Assembly: GCA_023251115.1 (NCBI GenBank)
Contig: JAHEZK010000010.1
Location: 1 to 37,313, forward strand
DNA from: Nitrosomicrobium frigidum (SeqCode)
GTDB lineage: Archaea; Thermoproteota; Nitrososphaeria; Nitrososphaerales; Nitrososphaeraceae
Length of the DNA: 37,313 bases
Direction: 5' to 3'
The notes under the pieces are model-generated. The model worked only from the letters and a program-made list of their open reading frames with translations, was not told where the DNA came from and searched no databases. Below, piece by piece: positions 1-8,663 of the stretch (positions are counted from its first letter, which is position 1; the number at the start of each line of letters is the position of its first letter). The translations under genes were made by a program, and so were the position numbers.

Positions 1-837
1 TTTTAATTTTTCAATTTTCTTTTCTAAATTGGCCTGTATATTTTGAATCTTTAGGTCTAATCCAGAAATATGTAGGTCCTGATCATTGTTATCATCAGTG
101 TTATCATTTGCAATTTTGTTCTCTTCCTGTTGCTTCAACAAGATTCCATTATTTTCATTGCTAATCTTATCTTTAAATTTCTCTATCTTCTCGTTTATCT
201 TGTCCTGTTTCTTCTCAAAGTTCAAGTTTAAGCCATTAGTTTCAACTTCATTGTTATCATCAGTGTTGTAACGTCGATTATTATCATTGTTGGTACCTTG
301 ATTATTATCATTGTTGGTACCTTGATTATTATCATCATCGTTGTTGTTACGTTGTTTATCATCGTCTTGTACTTCCGGATTCAATTGCATGCCTTGTGAT
401 TGTGACTTGTCATTTTTGTCGTCATTAAATATAGAATTATCCAGTTTTTCCTTTAACTTCTCCATTTTCTCGGCTAATTTATCTGAACTATCTCCATTCA
501 ATTGATTATTATTGGAATTATCATTACCACCTTCTGATGGTTTACACAAAAAAGGAATACCTTGATTGTTATTCGCACCATTGTCCTGGTTCCTGTCGCA
601 TAATCTATTCTTTAAATCATCTAAGTTGCGATTAGAATCAAAAAACGGTATACCAAGACCATTTCCAAAGCCCTGTACCGGAATTGTATACTTGTTTAGA
701 TCATCAAAGGAAATCTTGTCTAGTCGTGGATATGCCATTAAGAATTTCTGATTATTTATCAGTAAGTTTGAAGATAAAATTAGAAGAATTGTAGAAAAAC
801 CGATTATATAGCCTAGATTTCTAAATCTATTACTCAA
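1..837 (-). CDS. Exported Asn/Asp-rich coiled-coil protein (3' end beyond window)
   Basis: An open frame runs on the minus strand from a TTG at 837 to the window edge with no stop (at least 279 codons). The first ~35 residues are a signal peptide or membrane anchor (MSNRFRNLGYIIGF, then ILLILSS). After residue ~40 come two GIPF motifs (GLGIPFFDSNRN and QGIPFLCKP), then charged helical segments (KLAEKMEKLKEKL; FEKKQDKINEKIEKFKDKI; LEKKIEKLK at the edge) separated by Asn/Asp-rich linkers. Composition and the alternation of helix and polar linker resemble the exported protein at 5612-6925. The function is unknown; a surface or envelope role is inferred from the signal peptide. The start is a TTG because no ATG precedes the hydrophobic segment in this frame. 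Confidence 0.75.
   Translation of the reverse strand, partial: MSNRFRNLGYIIGFSTILLILSSNLLINNQKFLMAYPRLDKISFDDLNKYTIPVQGFGNGLGIPFFDSNRNLDDLKNRLCDRNQDNGANNNQGIPFLCKPSEGGNDNSNNNQLNGDSSDKLAEKMEKLKEKLDNSIFNDDKNDKSQSQGMQLNPEVQDDDKQRNNNDDDNNQGTNNDNNQGTNNDNNRRYNTDDNNEVETNGLNLNFEKKQDKINEKIEKFKDKISNENNGILLKQQEENKIANDNTDDNNDQDLHISGLDLKIQNIQANLEKKIEKLK
276..335 (-). repeat. 24-bp in-frame tandem repeat (Asn/Asp/Gly/Thr linker)
   Basis: Two exact 24-base units (276-299 and 300-323) and a partial third lie in the exported protein. They encode an eight-residue unit read as NNQGTNND, part of the polar linker between helical segments. The length is a multiple of three, so copy-number change would keep the frame. 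Confidence 0.8.
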
Positions 838-1088
838 CGTTAGGTCCGAATTCGATTTATTCTTATATAATAAATATTTTGTGATTTCAGATTCTATTAG
901 AAATTACACTATGAAAGATACTGTTTTGGAGCTCGTGTTAAGTTTTCTTCTATTTTTTGATGGCTCATCCTCATCACTAAATGATGAATGAGAGATACCA
1001 GTTACTCTATTGCAGTAACAAAAACCATCGAATTGTTTTTTCCCTTTACTCAAATTCCATTTTTTATTTTATTCATTAAATACTTTCA

Positions 1089-1400
1089 TCAGTTGATATC
1101 TTTTGTGGTATCATCGTATTCAGGTAGAAAACTCCCAGATTCTGGCGTGAATTTTCCTTCATCTTTTACTTCCCCTAACAAATCGAATGGGCTCTTGCTA
1201 CCAGAATGTAACTCCTTCAAGGAACCTTCGTGTTTTGCTACGTCTTTTTCAAGTTGTAATAACGCAAATACATCTTTGTTTTTATCAGATGCTCCGCTAC
1301 CAGTTGAATTACTTTGATCGCCTGCATCTGCAAGAGTGACTTGCGTTAAAGTAGCAGAGAGTGTAATCATAAACGCTAGTAATATAATTTGTATTGCCAT
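1089..1400 (-). CDS. Small exported protein of unknown function
   Basis: A 103-residue protein with a clear Sec-type signal peptide (MAIQIILLAFMITLSATL, likely cut after TLA near residue 24) followed by a short acidic, Ser/Gly-rich mature region ending TTKDIN. GGGAG lies just before the ATG and acts as a plausible ribosome binding site. The mature part has no recognised domain or cysteine. A plus-strand frame overlaps it, but the signal peptide and ribosome site favour this strand. It sits between two other exported-protein or solute-related genes with no operon partner. Function is unknown. Confidence 0.6.
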   Translation of the reverse strand: MAIQIILLAFMITLSATLTQVTLADAGDQSNSTGSGASDKNKDVFALLQLEKDVAKHEGSLKELHSGSKSPFDLLGEVKDEGKFTPESGSFLPEYDDTTKDIN

Positions 1401-1585
1401 TATCGACTCCCTATATTCTACATCTAAGTTATATAATATTTTCCTTCAAGAATCTCCTTGTACTTAAATCAAAGAATATGACACGATTTGAGATTTAAAT
1501 AGCTATGTAAATTCATCAAAAGCTAATTCCGAATAATGAGATAGACTATTGTTCAGAAAAATATCATGTAAGGTCCACAAAGCTC

Positions 1586-1608
1586 GGATCAAAATTAGAT
1601 TTTGATCC
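1586..1608. other. Perfect 10-bp inverted repeat with a 3-base loop
   Basis: GGATCAAAAT (1586-1595) is followed by TAG and its exact reverse complement ATTTTGATCC (1599-1608), then TTTTATT. It lies in the 407-base gap between the small exported protein and the cupin gene. It could be a transcript hairpin, a terminator-like element or an operator. Nothing else in 1401-1807 could be supported. Confidence 0.65.
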
Positions 1609-1807
1609 TTTTATTCTGCAGTTTCAGGTGAGCTAAAAAGCCCATGTGCGACCTTGGACATTACTGATGAGAAGTCTAGAGTGAGATACCAGATATCAAA
1701 TCATCATTTTTAGTTCATCGTATAATACAGGTAAACGTGAAAAAGAGACTTGGTCAAAAAATCTAGAGATATTGGATTAAGTTAGAACTCTTAATCCATG
1801 CCATATC

Positions 1808-2305
1808 TTGGATAAACTTGCCAAATTTTGGATAAGTAAACTCAAACTTGACAAACATCCAGAAGGTGGATATTATGCCAACACATACAGATCTGATAGG
1901 ATCGTTAACTTACCCGGGTATACTGGTTACAGGTCTACATGCACAGTAATCTATTATTTATTAACTGGAAAACAATTTGCCTCATTTCATACTATGAAGT
2001 CAGATGAAATTTGGCATTTCTACTCAGGCAGTAGTTTGACACTTCATATAATAGATGCAAAAGGCAAATTGAAAAAATCTGTTCTAGGTCCAAAATTCGA
2101 TGCCGGAGAGCAGTTCCAAGTAACAGTAAAGTCAGATTGTTGGTTTGCAGCATCCGTGAATGAAAAGAAATCCTATTCACTAGTAGGATGCACCGTCTCT
2201 CCGGGCTTTGACTACAAAGATTGGAAAATAGGTAACAGAAAAGTACTGACCAAAATATATCCACAACATAAGGATATTATTGCAAGATTTACTAAATCTC
2301 TTTGA
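1808..2305 (+). CDS. Cupin-superfamily protein (DUF985 / cupin_5 type)
   Basis: A 165-residue protein of the normal length for the DUF985 cupin family. The hallmark start of the family is visible (LKLDKHPEGGYYANTYRS, residues ~12-29), followed by the central SFHTMKSDEIWHFYSG segment (~57-72), which carries the usual His and Glu of the cupin metal/ligand pocket, and a closing VGCTVSPGFDYKDW. Family members are single-domain beta-barrels without a firmly known reaction; some related cupins are sugar-binding or epimerase-like. No signal peptide is present, so it should be cytosolic. The start is a TTG at 1808; the ATG at 1798 is out of frame. Confidence 0.85.
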   Translation: MDKLAKFWISKLKLDKHPEGGYYANTYRSDRIVNLPGYTGYRSTCTVIYYLLTGKQFASFHTMKSDEIWHFYSGSSLTLHIIDAKGKLKKSVLGPKFDAGEQFQVTVKSDCWFAASVNEKKSYSLVGCTVSPGFDYKDWKIGNRKVLTKIYPQHKDIIARFTKSL

Positions 2306-2554
2306 TTTAGAATTCAAGAATCAGTCGACTTAGAATTACAAATAATTTATTATCCATTGAGTGTGGGAATATTCTTTTTCACCCTCTTTCACTCCAGTTC
2401 ATTTTCAAATTACCCATCAAATATGATTGGTTATTGTTAGATAGATGTAACTTAGTCTCGAATTCACATAATTTATGTTAGCTTTGTATCAACCATTCCC
2501 GGTTTATAGTAATGATGAGCGATGTATATATGAAATTTTATTCTCAAGATTGGC

Positions 2555-4528
2555 TCAATTGGTTACTGATTCTATGAAATCATAGGCATTTTTTTCGTCT
2601 TGAAGGTCTCCAGATGGAAGATTCTCAACGTCAGTGTTGGCTGCAGGCTCATCATCGGTAATAGGAGTGGTAGCAGGTTTATCATCGGTAGCAGTTTTAA
2701 CTCCAGTAGCAGATTTGTCATCAGTAACAGGTTTATCATCGGTAAGAGGAGTGGCAGCAGGTTTATCATTACCATCAATATCACAACCAATACTAGAAAT
2801 AAGATTCGTGCATTGTGGAGAATCACTCGTAGACTCCAAATTGTTATTCAAGTCGTTGTTACTGTCCTTAACTTTAACTACATTATATTGGTAATTGCTA
2901 ATTGGTGGTTCCAAAAGGTTTTGTGGTTTGTCCATTTTGAAAGACACTGTTTTCATTTCCTCGGGATAACCATCAGATGAAACATCAAGAACTACTTGAT
3001 AGCTATTCCCACCACTCGTAGGAGGAGTATCCCATGAATAAGATACAGCTCCAAGATCATCGGTTGTAGCCGAAAACTTCTTTCCTTCAATCTTTCCCAT
3101 CACATTTGCACCTGATACTACATCTTTAGTATTGGCGTCCAAGACCTTTACGTTAATAGCCTGTTCTTCTCCGGGTATTACAGGATCTTTTGATAGGCTG
3201 GCTTCAACTAACAACTGCCTTTGAACTTGAAAACTTCCTGTAAGTGAGGCCGGTACATAGCCATTGGCTGATGCAGAAACAAGTATATCGTAGTTACCAG
3301 ACGGAGTATCAGAAGTGATGTTCCATGTATGAGAATATGCACCTGATATGTCTGAAGTCCCGTTGTATTCATTATTTTCTCCAATTCTAGCCATAACATT
3401 TGCCCCTGGTACTAATTCTTTAGTATTGGCGTCCACAACCTTTACATCAATGGCTTGTTGGTCGCCGGGCACAACGAGGCGCTTTAGTAAACTTGCTTCA
3501 ACTAACAACTGTCTTTGAACATGAAAACTCCCCGCAAGTGAAGTCGGTTCATGGCCATCAGCTGATGCAGAAACAAGTACATCGTATTTACCAGATGGAA
3601 TATCTGAATTCAAATTCCATGATTGGGTATACATACCAGATGTATCTGAAGTACCGTTATATTCGTTTAATATTTTCGTACCTTGCATGATTTTAACACC
3701 AATATTTGCTGCCGCGACCTGCTGTGAATTTGAATCTGAAATCGTTATAGTAAAGTTTTGAATATCTCCAGGAACTAATACATCCTTGGATAGTTCCATG
3801 TTTGCGAAAAGTTTCGAAGGTGCTAGTGTCGTTTCATTAGTAGATATAACAGACATATCGGCTGAAGGTTTGGTGGATATAGTGTTTAATTGTGGTAGAA
3901 TTCCAAGCGGGTCATGAAACACCAGGTTCGATGACAGATTCGAGTCATTGGTAACTACACCTGATACATTGATACTGTGCCATTTTGTGGTTACTTTGGA
4001 ATTTTCTAGACATTCGAGCTTTGACGTCAAATCATTCAGACCCTTTTCTATTGTGTGGTACGAATCAGAATATGTGTATGTCCATGATGAATAATCACCT
4101 TCTCCGTATGGTCCAGTAGCCTTGGCTTTTTGGAATGGCTTTTGATTATTCCAATCTACAGAAACAGTACAATCGGATTTTTCATTATCTGTCGAAATAC
4201 CAAAAATGGTAAGATTTCCGACAGGAATTTGCTTTCCACTACCCGGCGACAATATCTTTACACCCGCGGCAGAAGTAACTACATTTGTTGCATTAGACTT
4301 AACAGTATTTTCTGCCACCGCTACTGTTTGTGCTTTAGCTTTGTTTTCTGTTTGCGGATTAGAACCGTCATATTGTGGTAAAATCTTACTCTTGATGGGA
4401 ATGAAACCAATGTCCATATATCCATTAATGTAATTTATCTTTGATAGTTCTAATCCGTATACGTTAAAGTTAACAATCGCCGATAGGAAAATCGATACGG
4501 AGAATAATATTATTAAATAATAATTCAC
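2555..4528 (-). CDS. Large exported protein with Ig-like repeats
   Basis: A 657-residue protein starting with a signal peptide (LIILFSVSIFLSAIVN). Residues ~90-195 form a domain shared with the protein at 5612-6925: NLTIFG, a Cys, VDWNNQKPFQKA, GPYGEGDYSSW, then LTSKLEC with a second Cys. Three Ig-like or carboxypeptidase-regulatory-like beta-sandwich repeats follow (~240-335, ~345-430, ~435-530), each opening with a PGD/PGE turn and containing SDxSG, SGxYDVLVSASA and QRQLLVEASL elements. The tail (~575-657) is a low-complexity DDKPA/TTP linker with no obvious membrane anchor. Many N-x-S/T sites suggest glycosylation. It is probably a surface or S-layer-associated protein; this role is inferred from architecture only. 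Confidence 0.85.
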   Translation of the reverse strand: MNYYLIILFSVSIFLSAIVNFNVYGLELSKINYINGYMDIGFIPIKSKILPQYDGSNPQTENKAKAQTVAVAENTVKSNATNVVTSAAGVKILSPGSGKQIPVGNLTIFGISTDNEKSDCTVSVDWNNQKPFQKAKATGPYGEGDYSSWTYTYSDSYHTIEKGLNDLTSKLECLENSKVTTKWHSINVSGVVTNDSNLSSNLVFHDPLGILPQLNTISTKPSADMSVISTNETTLAPSKLFANMELSKDVLVPGDIQNFTITISDSNSQQVAAANIGVKIMQGTKILNEYNGTSDTSGMYTQSWNLNSDIPSGKYDVLVSASADGHEPTSLAGSFHVQRQLLVEASLLKRLVVPGDQQAIDVKVVDANTKELVPGANVMARIGENNEYNGTSDISGAYSHTWNITSDTPSGNYDILVSASANGYVPASLTGSFQVQRQLLVEASLSKDPVIPGEEQAINVKVLDANTKDVVSGANVMGKIEGKKFSATTDDLGAVSYSWDTPPTSGGNSYQVVLDVSSDGYPEEMKTVSFKMDKPQNLLEPPISNYQYNVVKVKDSNNDLNNNLESTSDSPQCTNLISSIGCDIDGNDKPAATPLTDDKPVTDDKSATGVKTATDDKPATTPITDDEPAANTDVENLPSGDLQDEKNAYDFIESVTN

Positions 4529-4694
4529 AAAATCTTATCTAATTTAATTTTTATAAGTATTGTCAGCCTATCATCACTTAAAAATGACAATATCATTTTT
4601 TAACTAATTGAATACTTTTCTTTTTACTCATAAATTCACATAGAGGAAGGATCATTTAATCTTATGAAAGATTGATGTGTAAATTCAATCAATT

Positions 4695-5501
4695 TTAATC
4701 CATTAAGAAATTCTTTACTGCTTTATTAAACAGCTTGGGTTTCTCTACATGAGGTCTGTGGCCACAGTTTTCAAATATGATAATTCTTGAATCACCATGT
4801 TCTAAGAATGTGCGGATAAATTTTACCGGTATTATTCTATCATTTTTACCCCAAATGAGTAATATCTTTGTGTTAATTTTCTCAAGTTTACTATTGTATC
4901 TTGCAGCTTTTGCACTGCCATTTAGTGCGGAAATAAATGCGTACTTTGCACCTGGTAACGATATTCTTTCGTAAAGCGCTTTAGCATAAGTGTGGGTAAC
5001 CATAGAATTATCGATGGAGGATAGTATTTCTCTTACCTCAAATGCGGATTTGGCGCCTACGATTTTAATATATCTTTTCAATGCTGATGTACCTTTAAAC
5101 GATTTTGGGAGTGAACCAGCGGGACTAATTAAAACGACTTTGTCAACTAATTTCGGATTTCTAATAGCTAACTCAACAACTATGTGGCCTCCTAAGGAAG
5201 AGCCAATTAAAGAAGGGCGTTTTATTTTTAATTTTTTGATGAATTTTTTTAGAAAATTTACATAGAAATCAATAGTATAATCAATCTTGGGTTTATCACT
5301 CAACCCAAAGCCGGGAAGATCCAAAGCGATTACTCTGTATCTAGTTGAAAAAGATTCAATATTGTTAGTCCAACTTTCTAAGGAACCTCCTAAGCCATGA
5401 ATAAGTAAAACAGGTGACCCCCTTTGATTATTATCAATGTACCTTATTTGTAAGGTACCAATCGTTGTGAACCGAGTACAAGACTTCATCAAAGTTGTCA
5501 C
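4695..5501 (-). CDS. Alpha/beta-fold hydrolase
   Basis: A 268-residue single-domain hydrolase. Visible landmarks are the oxyanion-loop HGLGGS (residue ~35), the nucleophile elbow LIGSSLGGH (Ser ~104), the acid in LIWGKNDRIIP (~218) and the catalytic His in NCGHRPHVEKP (~248). The triad Ser-Asp-His is therefore complete. The family includes esterases, lipases, C-C hydrolases and haloperoxidase-like enzymes; the substrate cannot be read from sequence. No signal peptide is seen. The start is a GTG at 5501, with an in-frame ATG four codons later. It lies between two paralogous exported proteins but is separated from both by more than 100 bases, so it is probably its own transcript. Confidence 0.9.
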   Translation of the reverse strand: MTTLMKSCTRFTTIGTLQIRYIDNNQRGSPVLLIHGLGGSLESWTNNIESFSTRYRVIALDLPGFGLSDKPKIDYTIDFYVNFLKKFIKKLKIKRPSLIGSSLGGHIVVELAIRNPKLVDKVVLISPAGSLPKSFKGTSALKRYIKIVGAKSAFEVREILSSIDNSMVTHTYAKALYERISLPGAKYAFISALNGSAKAARYNSKLEKINTKILLIWGKNDRIIPVKFIRTFLEHGDSRIIIFENCGHRPHVEKPKLFNKAVKNFLMD

Positions 5502-5611
5502 AAATTTTATTTTTAGTTTAAAAATCTTCGTTGTCTGTCAAATGGTTTGCTACGGGCGATAGATAGCAATTTATTTTTGGATTTAAAAGCTTACGGAATT
5601 AGAATTCTAAC

Positions 5612-6925
5612 TTATCCGATTAGATCGAACAAATGCACCCGATCGGCGATTTTATCTTCTAATTTTTCTAACTTCTGCTCTAATTTATTATCAATAGACT
5701 TGTGCAGATGATTGAATTTAAGTCCGAAAATTGAATTGCCCTCGTCATTGAAATTTGATATAGAATTATCAGATCCCGGAGTGTTAATTGAGTGATCATA
5801 ATTATTGCTTGATTGTTGATCTTCTTCTAGGTCAGGTTCATATGTAAAGTAGGTATTACTATCAACTCCTGATTGGTCTTTGCCTTCAGAAATTTCTGAT
5901 TCACTCATAGTGGAAGTATTAGCTTCCGTTTGACCTTCTTGTTGTGATCCCAAGGTAGTAAAAGTACCAGTGTTGGTATTGTCAATTGCTTTTGAATTAT
6001 AGCCATCTTCTGACTCAGCGTCTAAGTTTGTTCCATCCGAACCTTCGGAAGAAGTTGACTTTGTTGATTTTTCATTTGATTCTGAATATAATGGGAGAAT
6101 TTTGTAAGTACCACTGTTGCTTTTGTTATTCTCTACTGGTAATATATTGTTATCTTCATTATCTCTATCTTCATTGGTTTGTTGAGGAGTACTGTCGGTA
6201 TTGTTACTTTTTACAGGTAATATATTTGTGGATTCAGCATTTGTGTCAACATTTGTGGATTCAGTATCTGTATCAATATTTGTTGCTCCAGCAGCTGTAT
6301 CAACATTTGTGGATTCAGCATTTGTGTCAACATTTGTGGATTCAGTATCTGTATTTGAGATATTTTCTTTGTTAGTTTGTTGAGCTGCATCATTTAGATC
6401 GTTGTTATTGTTATTGTTACTCTTTACAGATAATATATTGTTAGATTCAGGAATTGTATCTCCCTTAGTTTGTTGAAGAGTATCATTTGAGTTTTTACTC
6501 ACCGCTTGTGTTCCTGTAACATTAATAGAATAGGACTTTGAGGAGGCATTTTGACCACTGTCATAACATGTTATTTTTGAAGTTAGTTCATTCTGACCTT
6601 CAACTATATTGTGATAATTGCTAGTATATGTAAAACTCCATTTCGAAAAATCAGAGATGCCCTTAGGTCCATTAGCAGAAACATTCTGCATTGGTTTCAG
6701 ATCGTTCCAGTCAGCATAAACCTGACAGTTAGTAGTATCATCGTCTGAGGAAGTACCGTATATAGTTAGATCACCGGCGGGCAAATTGGATGAATCTACT
6801 GGGGTGTCTATTTTTACAGCTATACCAGTAACAGAAGGGATTTGTGCGAGTGCGGTGTTGAATACCACGCCTGATACTATGAATATCCCGAAAAGTAAAA
6901 GAATTCTAAAATTGACTTTTTTCAT
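5612..6925 (-). CDS. Exported Asn/Ser/Thr-rich protein with two-cysteine domain and C-terminal coiled coil
   Basis: A 437-residue exported protein. Residues 1-27 are a signal peptide ending in NTALA. Residues ~36-140 repeat the domain of the 2555-4528 protein: DLTIYG, Cys, ADWNDLKPMQ, GPKGISDFSKW, LTSKITC. A long disordered region rich in Asn, Ser, Thr and Asp follows, including five copies of a nine-residue unit and many N-x-S/T sites. The last ~30 residues are a heptad-like helix (KLEQKLEKLEDKIADR). This combination suggests a secreted or envelope-anchored protein with a folded head, a flexible glycosylatable stalk and an oligomerising tail. Function is unknown and the role is inferred. Confidence 0.8.
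   Translation of the reverse strand: MKKVNFRILLLFGIFIVSGVVFNTALAQIPSVTGIAVKIDTPVDSSNLPAGDLTIYGTSSDDDTTNCQVYADWNDLKPMQNVSANGPKGISDFSKWSFTYTSNYHNIVEGQNELTSKITCYDSGQNASSKSYSINVTGTQAVSKNSNDTLQQTKGDTIPESNNILSVKSNNNNNNDLNDAAQQTNKENISNTDTESTNVDTNAESTNVDTAAGATNIDTDTESTNVDTNAESTNILPVKSNNTDSTPQQTNEDRDNEDNNILPVENNKSNSGTYKILPLYSESNEKSTKSTSSEGSDGTNLDAESEDGYNSKAIDNTNTGTFTTLGSQQEGQTEANTSTMSESEISEGKDQSGVDSNTYFTYEPDLEEDQQSSNNYDHSINTPGSDNSISNFNDEGNSIFGLKFNHLHKSIDNKLEQKLEKLEDKIADRVHLFDLIG
6222..6356 (-). repeat. 27-bp tandem repeat, five units, coding
   Basis: Five consecutive 27-base units (6222-6248, 6249-6275, 6276-6302, 6303-6329, 6330-6356) encode a nine-residue unit of the type ESTNVDTNA with small changes; the middle unit is the most diverged. 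Units 1 and 4 are nearly the same, as are 2 and 5, which suggests duplication of a larger block. It stays in frame and codes for stalk sequence, so it is not a CRISPR or intergenic satellite. Confidence 0.9.
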
Positions 6926-7339
6926 ACAGTTGTAGGGTAAGAAAAATGATTAATATGAATTTTCAAAAATTATTCAATATGGAGATTAGATAAGAAAGTT
7001 ACTTAAAACACCACCTAGTGATTCAATAATAAGAATCCTAGTCTAATCGATGACTTAATTCACAGCGCACGAAAGATGAGAGGATTAATATTTTTTGTAG
7101 TATCTTGACTTTGATTAACGATTCTTTGTAAACACGATGTTGTATGTATGCTCTGATTAGCAGCTCGTCTTATTTTCCTACACGTGAGAGGATTCAATTT
7201 AGCTAAAGTCTATGCAACAGCCTTTCTTGCTTGTATCTTAATTGTACATTTTGGGGAATAGTAATTTCTCGATTTTATTTTATCTCAAATAGTAAACGTT
7301 AATAAATAATTCAATCCAGTTATTTCCTGAAGTCTTTAC
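6926..7339. other. Intergenic region, divergent promoters expected
   Basis: This 414-base AT-rich gap separates the minus-strand exported protein from the plus-strand sugar dehydrogenase, so it should hold both promoters. No open frame of convincing length, tRNA-like fold or strong inverted repeat was seen. No single TATA element stands out clearly enough to assign. Confidence 0.4.
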
Positions 7340-8623
7340 TTGCAAATCTCATCTCTACAATATAGTTGCTTAATTTCCTTCATTGTATTTATTGGCTCTA
7401 CATTCATTGTTTTAACTAGCCAAAATATCAATGTATTTGGCCAAATGGATACGGATCTTGAACTGCCTATGGTTAACGATACGCAGGTTCAGATTCAAGA
7501 ATACTCATCTGGGTTTAAGTTCCCAACTGGGATGAATTTTCTAGGACCTAATGATATCTTGGTTATAGAGAAGAATACGGGAGTTGTAAAGGAAATAAAA
7601 AACGGTACTGTAGTTGGAACCGTTTTGGACGTCAACGTGGCAAATGTAAGTGAGAGAGGATTGTTAGGAATTGCAATTTCAGATAAACCGAGATATGTAT
7701 TCTTGTTCTACACAGAAACTGAGAAAGTTGACGGAGGTGAGGTTCTTGGAAATCGCCTTTATAGATATGAGTACGATAATGGTAAGTTGGTAAATCCAAA
7801 ATTGCTCCTGGATCTTCCTACGATACCCGGGCCTTCTCATAATGGCGGAGTGTTAAAGATAGGCCCGGATAAGAAGAGTGTATATCTTGTCATTGGTAAC
7901 TTAAACTATGTTCAAAATCAATCTTTTATTACTAAAGCTCAGAATAACAAGGATGGCCCTCCACCAGATGGAAGAGGGGGCGTACTTAGAATTACGTTTG
8001 ATGGTGGCGTTGTTGATGATAATGGAATTCTAGGAGACGAAGACCCATTAAACAAGTATTATGCATATGGATTACGAAATAGCTTTGGTATTGGATTCGA
8101 CTCCTTAACAGGAAATCTCTGGGAGACAGAAAATGGTCGCAGCACTGATGATGAAATTAATCTTGCATTGCCTGGATTTAATAGCGGGTGGAAAGAGGTA
8201 ATCGGATTTTCTAAGGATACACCTGATTTTAATCCAGAAAACTTGGAAACCTTTGGAGGAAAGGGCACATACAGGGATCCCGAGTTTATATGGATAGACA
8301 CTATAGCACCTACTTCTATCTTATTCATGCATACTGACAATCTTGGATCAAAATACAAAGATAATTTATTTGTAGGTAGTGTCAAAAATGGCACTATTTT
8401 CAATTTTCCGCTGAACAAGGCTAGAACACACCTAGCTCTCTCCGGTCCATTGAGTGACAAGAAGGCAGACACTAATAATGAAACTGGTAGCATAACATTC
8501 GGTAGAAATTTTGGAATAATCACAGATCTCCAATTAGGGCCTGATGGCAACCTCTACGTTCTAGCAAACTATAAGCACGATGGAACAATATTCAAGATAT
8601 CACTGAAAAATAGTACTAATTAA
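7340..8623 (+). CDS. Exported PQQ-type glucose/sorbosone dehydrogenase-family protein
   Basis: A 427-residue six-bladed beta-propeller of the soluble glucose dehydrogenase / sorbosone dehydrogenase (GSDH, Hhip-like) family. Residues ~1-35 are a signal peptide, so it acts outside the membrane. Family signatures in order are FPTGMNFLG, ERGLLGIAIS, the active-site His in GPSHNGGVL (residue ~166), RNSFGIGFDSLTGNLW and DDEINLALPGFNSGW, then the final GPDGNLYVL blade. Family members oxidise sugars with pyrroloquinoline quinone and calcium, but many environmental homologues have unknown substrates, and PQQ synthesis genes are not in this window. The start is a TTG at 7340, chosen because it precedes the whole signal peptide. 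Confidence 0.85.
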   Translation: MQISSLQYSCLISFIVFIGSTFIVLTSQNINVFGQMDTDLELPMVNDTQVQIQEYSSGFKFPTGMNFLGPNDILVIEKNTGVVKEIKNGTVVGTVLDVNVANVSERGLLGIAISDKPRYVFLFYTETEKVDGGEVLGNRLYRYEYDNGKLVNPKLLLDLPTIPGPSHNGGVLKIGPDKKSVYLVIGNLNYVQNQSFITKAQNNKDGPPPDGRGGVLRITFDGGVVDDNGILGDEDPLNKYYAYGLRNSFGIGFDSLTGNLWETENGRSTDDEINLALPGFNSGWKEVIGFSKDTPDFNPENLETFGGKGTYRDPEFIWIDTIAPTSILFMHTDNLGSKYKDNLFVGSVKNGTIFNFPLNKARTHLALSGPLSDKKADTNNETGSITFGRNFGIITDLQLGPDGNLYVLANYKHDGTIFKISLKNSTN

Positions 8624-8663
8624 TTCATTTGTAAATCCCCCAATGGGTAACAAATACTTTATC

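Noticed and set aside
988-1317. Plus-strand 109-residue frame
   Set aside because: It is the antisense of the small exported protein at 1089-1400, which has the signal peptide and ribosome site.
6222-6356. Regular repeats as a CRISPR array
   Set aside because: Units are contiguous, in frame and without spacers; they encode the stalk of the exported protein.
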